DNA from: Nitrospirota bacterium
Lineage (GTDB): Bacteria; Nitrospirota; Nitrospiria; Nitrospirales; UBA8639
DNA: 6,162 bases
NCBI GenBank assembly: GCA_029881175.1
Contig: JAOUNC010000179.1
Coordinates: forward strand, 1-6,162
Reading direction: 5' to 3'
In this document: in pieces, positions 4,024 through 6,162 of the stretch
Layout: the number at the start of each line of letters is the position of its first letter
How positions within the stretch are numbered: position 1 is the stretch's first letter
Program-made: the position numbers and the translations under genes
The notes under the pieces: model-generated
The model's input: only the letters and a program-made list of their open reading frames with translations
Told to the model about the DNA's origin: nothing
Database searches by the model: none

Positions 4024-4977
4024 ATGACTGAAGAAAAATCCATTATCGTGAAAACGAAAGAGGGAGTCGTCGAGGCCATTCAAGGCACTGGTGACGTGAC
4101 CAATGCGCTACTTGGTCTGGTAAGCGGCGCTCTTGTGACCGCACTAAAGGAAACGAAGCTGGTCGGGGCTGAAGCTGCGAGTTTAGTCAAAGACACAATT
4201 GTGGGGTCAGTCAGGGGTATCGCCGAAGTCGGGCAAGAAGTGAGCTCGGCAGCGAAAGGGGTCATCGTCGGGGTGATGAGGGGTACGAAAGAAGTCGCGG
4301 AAACGACATTGGAAACGGTCGGAAAAAGTGTCACCACACTCATCCATACGACTTCTGAGGTTGGCGGTGATATTGCTCAAACTGCCAAAGGGGCAATGGA
4401 AGGGGCCATTGTGGGTGCGAAAGAATTAGGCGTAAGTGTCACCGATGCCATTACCCAAGCCAGTACGTCCATTATTAAGGGTGGGAAACAAGTGGGTGCT
4501 GAATTGGCCACTACGGCCAAAGAAACCATTATCGGCGCAGCTCAAGCCGCTAAGGAAGTTGGAGAAAAGGGGATAGAGACGATTAGCCATACGGCCGGGG
4601 CGGTGGTGAAGGCGACAGCTGATCTTGGTGGCGATGTAGGTTCAACTGTCAGGGGAAGCATGGTTGGGGCACTTCACGGAGCCAAAGAGGTCGGAGAAAC
4701 GGTGTTGGATGCTGTCACGGGAACTGCCAGCTCTATGATTCAATCGACGGCTCAAGTCGGTGGGGATCTCGCCGTCACCGCAAAAAATGCTGTCGAGGGT
4801 GCTATTGAAGGGGCCAAGGCGATTGGGGTCGATACCGCAGAGGCTGCTTCAGCTGCCGCGACCAGTGCGCTAAAGGCGGCTGGTGATATCAGCGCCAGCG
4901 CCGGGAAACAAGTGCGCGATGCGGTCACAGGAACGATTGGAGGCGTGAAAGTCGTGATCAAAGAACCATTTAAATAA
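4024..4977 (+). CDS. LEA/synuclein-like protein of 27 tandem 11-residue repeats
   Basis: A 317-residue protein without signal peptide or classical membrane helix, so probably cytoplasmic. After 10 residues, 27 hendecads run from 11 to 307 without a single insertion or deletion, leaving a 10-residue tail. From residue 77 they group by four into 44-residue superrepeats (77-120, 121-164, 165-208, 209-252, 253-296). First hendecads resemble AKGAMEGAIVG, second AKEVGETVLDA, fourth TAQVGGDLAVT. Hydrophobic residues sit mainly at positions 1, 4, 5 and 8 and Lys often at 2, the pattern of hendecad amphipathic helices. Gly at 7 and 11 gives G-x-x-x-G in most first hendecads. The start KTKEGVV equals the alpha-synuclein repeat core. 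Such 11-mer proteins (group 3 LEA, synuclein, apolipoproteins) protect or bind membranes and proteins, often under desiccation or osmotic stress. Convergence is more likely than descent. There is no catalytic motif. It is divergent from the sigma operon, and a phosphate transporter lies 175 bp downstream. Confidence 0.82.
   Translation: MTEEKSIIVKTKEGVVEAIQGTGDVTNALLGLVSGALVTALKETKLVGAEAASLVKDTIVGSVRGIAEVGQEVSSAAKGVIVGVMRGTKEVAETTLETVGKSVTTLIHTTSEVGGDIAQTAKGAMEGAIVGAKELGVSVTDAITQASTSIIKGGKQVGAELATTAKETIIGAAQAAKEVGEKGIETISHTAGAVVKATADLGGDVGSTVRGSMVGALHGAKEVGETVLDAVTGTASSMIQSTAQVGGDLAVTAKNAVEGAIEGAKAIGVDTAEAASAAATSALKAAGDISASAGKQVRDAVTGTIGGVKVVIKEPFK
4253..4912 (+). repeat. Five tandem 132-bp (44-residue) coding repeats
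   Basis: Residues about 77-296 of the hendecad protein form five consecutive 44-residue units, each of four 11-mers. Anchor positions are A/V-K/R at the unit start, A/T-K-E/A-x-x after 11 residues, and x-x-x-V/L-G-G-D/E in the last 11-mer. Nucleotide copies have diverged strongly at third codon positions, so the duplication is old and the protein pattern is under selection. Confidence 0.7.
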
Positions 4978-5152
4978 GAATTAATATCATTCTATTTACG
5001 TGTGCGGGTATTCAAACGACATCGGGAAAATGGTGGGGAAGAGAAGCTTTGGTGAGAATGCAAAAGGGTAGACCGACAATGCCCATTTGCTCCACACTAG
5101 TGGTGAAGTCTTTTAAAAATCTTTCTTCCTCACCTTTTACCTACTGGGTCGG
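4978..5152 (+). other. Intergenic interval before the phosphate transporter
   Basis: 175 bp without a gene. It contains CCAC-ACTA-GTGG (5092-5103), which includes the palindrome CACTAGTG, and a weak AGAAT/ATTCT hairpin right after the stop. No strong terminator or promoter is visible, so the transporter may be read from the upstream gene or have its own unrecognised promoter. Confidence 0.4.
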
Positions 5153-6162
5153 ATGTATACCATAATCATTCTTGGTCAACTCGCCGGAGGAATAGGGCTA
5201 TTTCTCATGGCCATAAAATTCATTACTGATGGATTGAAATTGGCCGGTGGCAATGCGTTACGAAACCTTCTGGGGCGCTGGACGAAAACGCCAGCCCAGG
5301 GAATTGCTTCAGGCTGCCTGTTGACCGCAGTTGTCCAATCCTCCAGCGCCGTCACCGTCGCCACCATCGGTTTTGTGAATGCCGGATTCCTCACGCTGTT
5401 TCAAGCTGTAGGGGTTATCTATGGATCCAATATCGGAACCACGATGACTGCATGGCTTGTGGCGATTTTGGGATTCAAGATTAAAGTCGACATTTTTGCC
5501 TTACCGATGATTGGGATAGGAATTCCTATGTGGTTTCTGGCTTCAAGCTCTCGCAAAGGGGGATTTGGCCAAGTATTTGCGGGTTTTGGATTATTTTTTA
5601 TCGGGATTGATACGCTGAAAAATGCGTTTCAAGCCATTTCATCCTCTTTTGATCTGGCAATGGTTTCGGAATTCGGGATACTCGGTGTGTTTCTACTCGT
5701 CGGTATTGGATTTCTCCTCACCGTCCTCACCCAATCCTCCAGTGCTGCAATTGCCATGACCTTGACAGCGGCCAGTGGTGGGGTTTTGGCCTTGCCCAGT
5801 GCCGCAGCGATGGTCATCGGATCCAACCTTGGCACGACCTCAACCGCCTTTTTTGCCTCCATCGGGGCAACCCCTAATGCCAAGCGTGTGGCCGGAGCCC
5901 ATATCGTATTTAATGCGGTGACAGGGCTTGTCGCGCTCGCCATTCTTCCGCTTCTCATCTGGTTCACGACTGAAACAGGGAAAGTTTTGAAACTTGAAGA
6001 TTCGCCCACCGTCGTGCTGGCGTTATTTCACACCGTGTTCAATGTGTTGGGAGTTATCCTTCTTTGGCCCTTTACCCAACGATTGGTCACGTGGCTTCAC
6101 CGGCAGTATCGGACAGAAGATGAAGACGAGAGTAAGCCCAAATACCTTGACGAAACCGTTGT
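5153..6162 (+). CDS. Na/Pi cotransporter family protein (NptA/YjbB-like), 3' end outside window
   Basis: At least 336 residues from the ATG at 5153, open at the right edge. An in-frame TAA at 5114 limits upstream starts, and the next ATG would lose the first membrane helix. The ribosome binding site is poor. The family (PF02690, Na_Pi_cotrans) moves phosphate with sodium across the inner membrane. It is recognised here by two inverted half-repeats: Q62-S-S-S-A with G91-S-N-I-G-T-T, and Q194-S-S-S-A with G223-S-N-L-G-T-T. The spacing is 29 residues in both halves. QSSSA motifs line the substrate path. Many hydrophobic helices follow, and H-x-x-F-N near AHIVFN and LFHTVFN is also typical. After WPFTQRLVTWLHRQYR the chain becomes acidic and hydrophilic (TEDEDESKPKYLDE), as before the C-terminal PhoU-like domain of longer members, but that part is not visible. 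It may act in phosphate uptake or efflux. Confidence 0.9.
   Translation, partial: MYTIIILGQLAGGIGLFLMAIKFITDGLKLAGGNALRNLLGRWTKTPAQGIASGCLLTAVVQSSSAVTVATIGFVNAGFLTLFQAVGVIYGSNIGTTMTAWLVAILGFKIKVDIFALPMIGIGIPMWFLASSSRKGGFGQVFAGFGLFFIGIDTLKNAFQAISSSFDLAMVSEFGILGVFLLVGIGFLLTVLTQSSSAAIAMTLTAASGGVLALPSAAAMVIGSNLGTTSTAFFASIGATPNAKRVAGAHIVFNAVTGLVALAILPLLIWFTTETGKVLKLEDSPTVVLALFHTVFNVLGVILLWPFTQRLVTWLHRQYRTEDEDESKPKYLDETV

Noticed and set aside
4080..4343. Minus-strand ORFs inside the hendecad gene (also 4752-4961)
   Set aside because: Ala/Thr/Pro-rich mirrors of the Gly/Ala/Val repeats on the plus strand; artefacts of biased codons.
4253..4912. Interpretation of the repeats as CRISPR or DNA-level satellite
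   Set aside because: The periodicity is at protein level with strongly diverged codons and an intact frame; no spacer-repeat structure.
5176..6009. Minus-strand ORFs within the Na/Pi transporter
   Set aside because: The plus strand is open throughout with two QSSSA and two GSN(I/L)GTT motifs, so the minus-strand frames are shadows.

Overview
The window reads as bacterial chromosome from a Gram-negative organism of roughly balanced base composition. The evidence is Shine-Dalgarno-led genes, an ECF sigma factor, an exported protein with a Sec signal peptide, an MscS-type channel and a Na/Pi transporter. The polyphosphate kinase and IS remnants faintly suggest a Nitrospirota-like or proteobacterial source, but I cannot assign a taxon from this sequence.

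Left part (1-1043) is a decayed region, all on the minus strand. A small ORF (479-30) joins the N-terminus of a CorA-type magnesium transporter, with its ribosome binding site, to an internal C-terminal-domain piece of polyphosphate kinase 1. The kinase homology then continues out of frame to the left window edge. Just upstream lies the broken orfA and one terminal inverted repeat of an IS3-family element. About 250 bp without a convincing gene follow.

Middle part (1044-3473, minus strand) has a 150-residue exported protein of unknown function, and upstream of it a compact operon. That operon is an ECF sigma factor (3473-2949), a coupled 60-residue acidic protein (2952-2770) and a small MscS-like channel (2758-1904). 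The sigma stop and the next start overlap as ATGA, and the following gap is about 11 bp. No classical zinc-binding or membrane anti-sigma factor is present, so the 60-residue protein is a candidate for that job.

Right part (3474-6162) opens with a 550-bp divergent intergenic region holding direct repeats next to the sigma gene and a perfect 9-bp inverted repeat upstream of the plus-strand gene. The plus-strand gene (4024-4977) encodes a 317-residue cytoplasmic protein built from 27 consecutive 11-residue repeats without an insertion or deletion. They form 44-residue superrepeats, and the protein starts with the synuclein-like string KTKEGVV. A sodium/phosphate cotransporter (from 5153) follows and runs off the window.

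Taken together (inference), the intact genes look like an envelope or osmotic stress neighbourhood: a sigma factor, a mechanosensitive channel, a LEA/synuclein-like amphipathic helix protein and a phosphate transporter, next to a locus scarred by deletion and transposition. The most unusual items are the hendecad-repeat protein, the sigma-coupled small protein and the CorA-PPK chimera.
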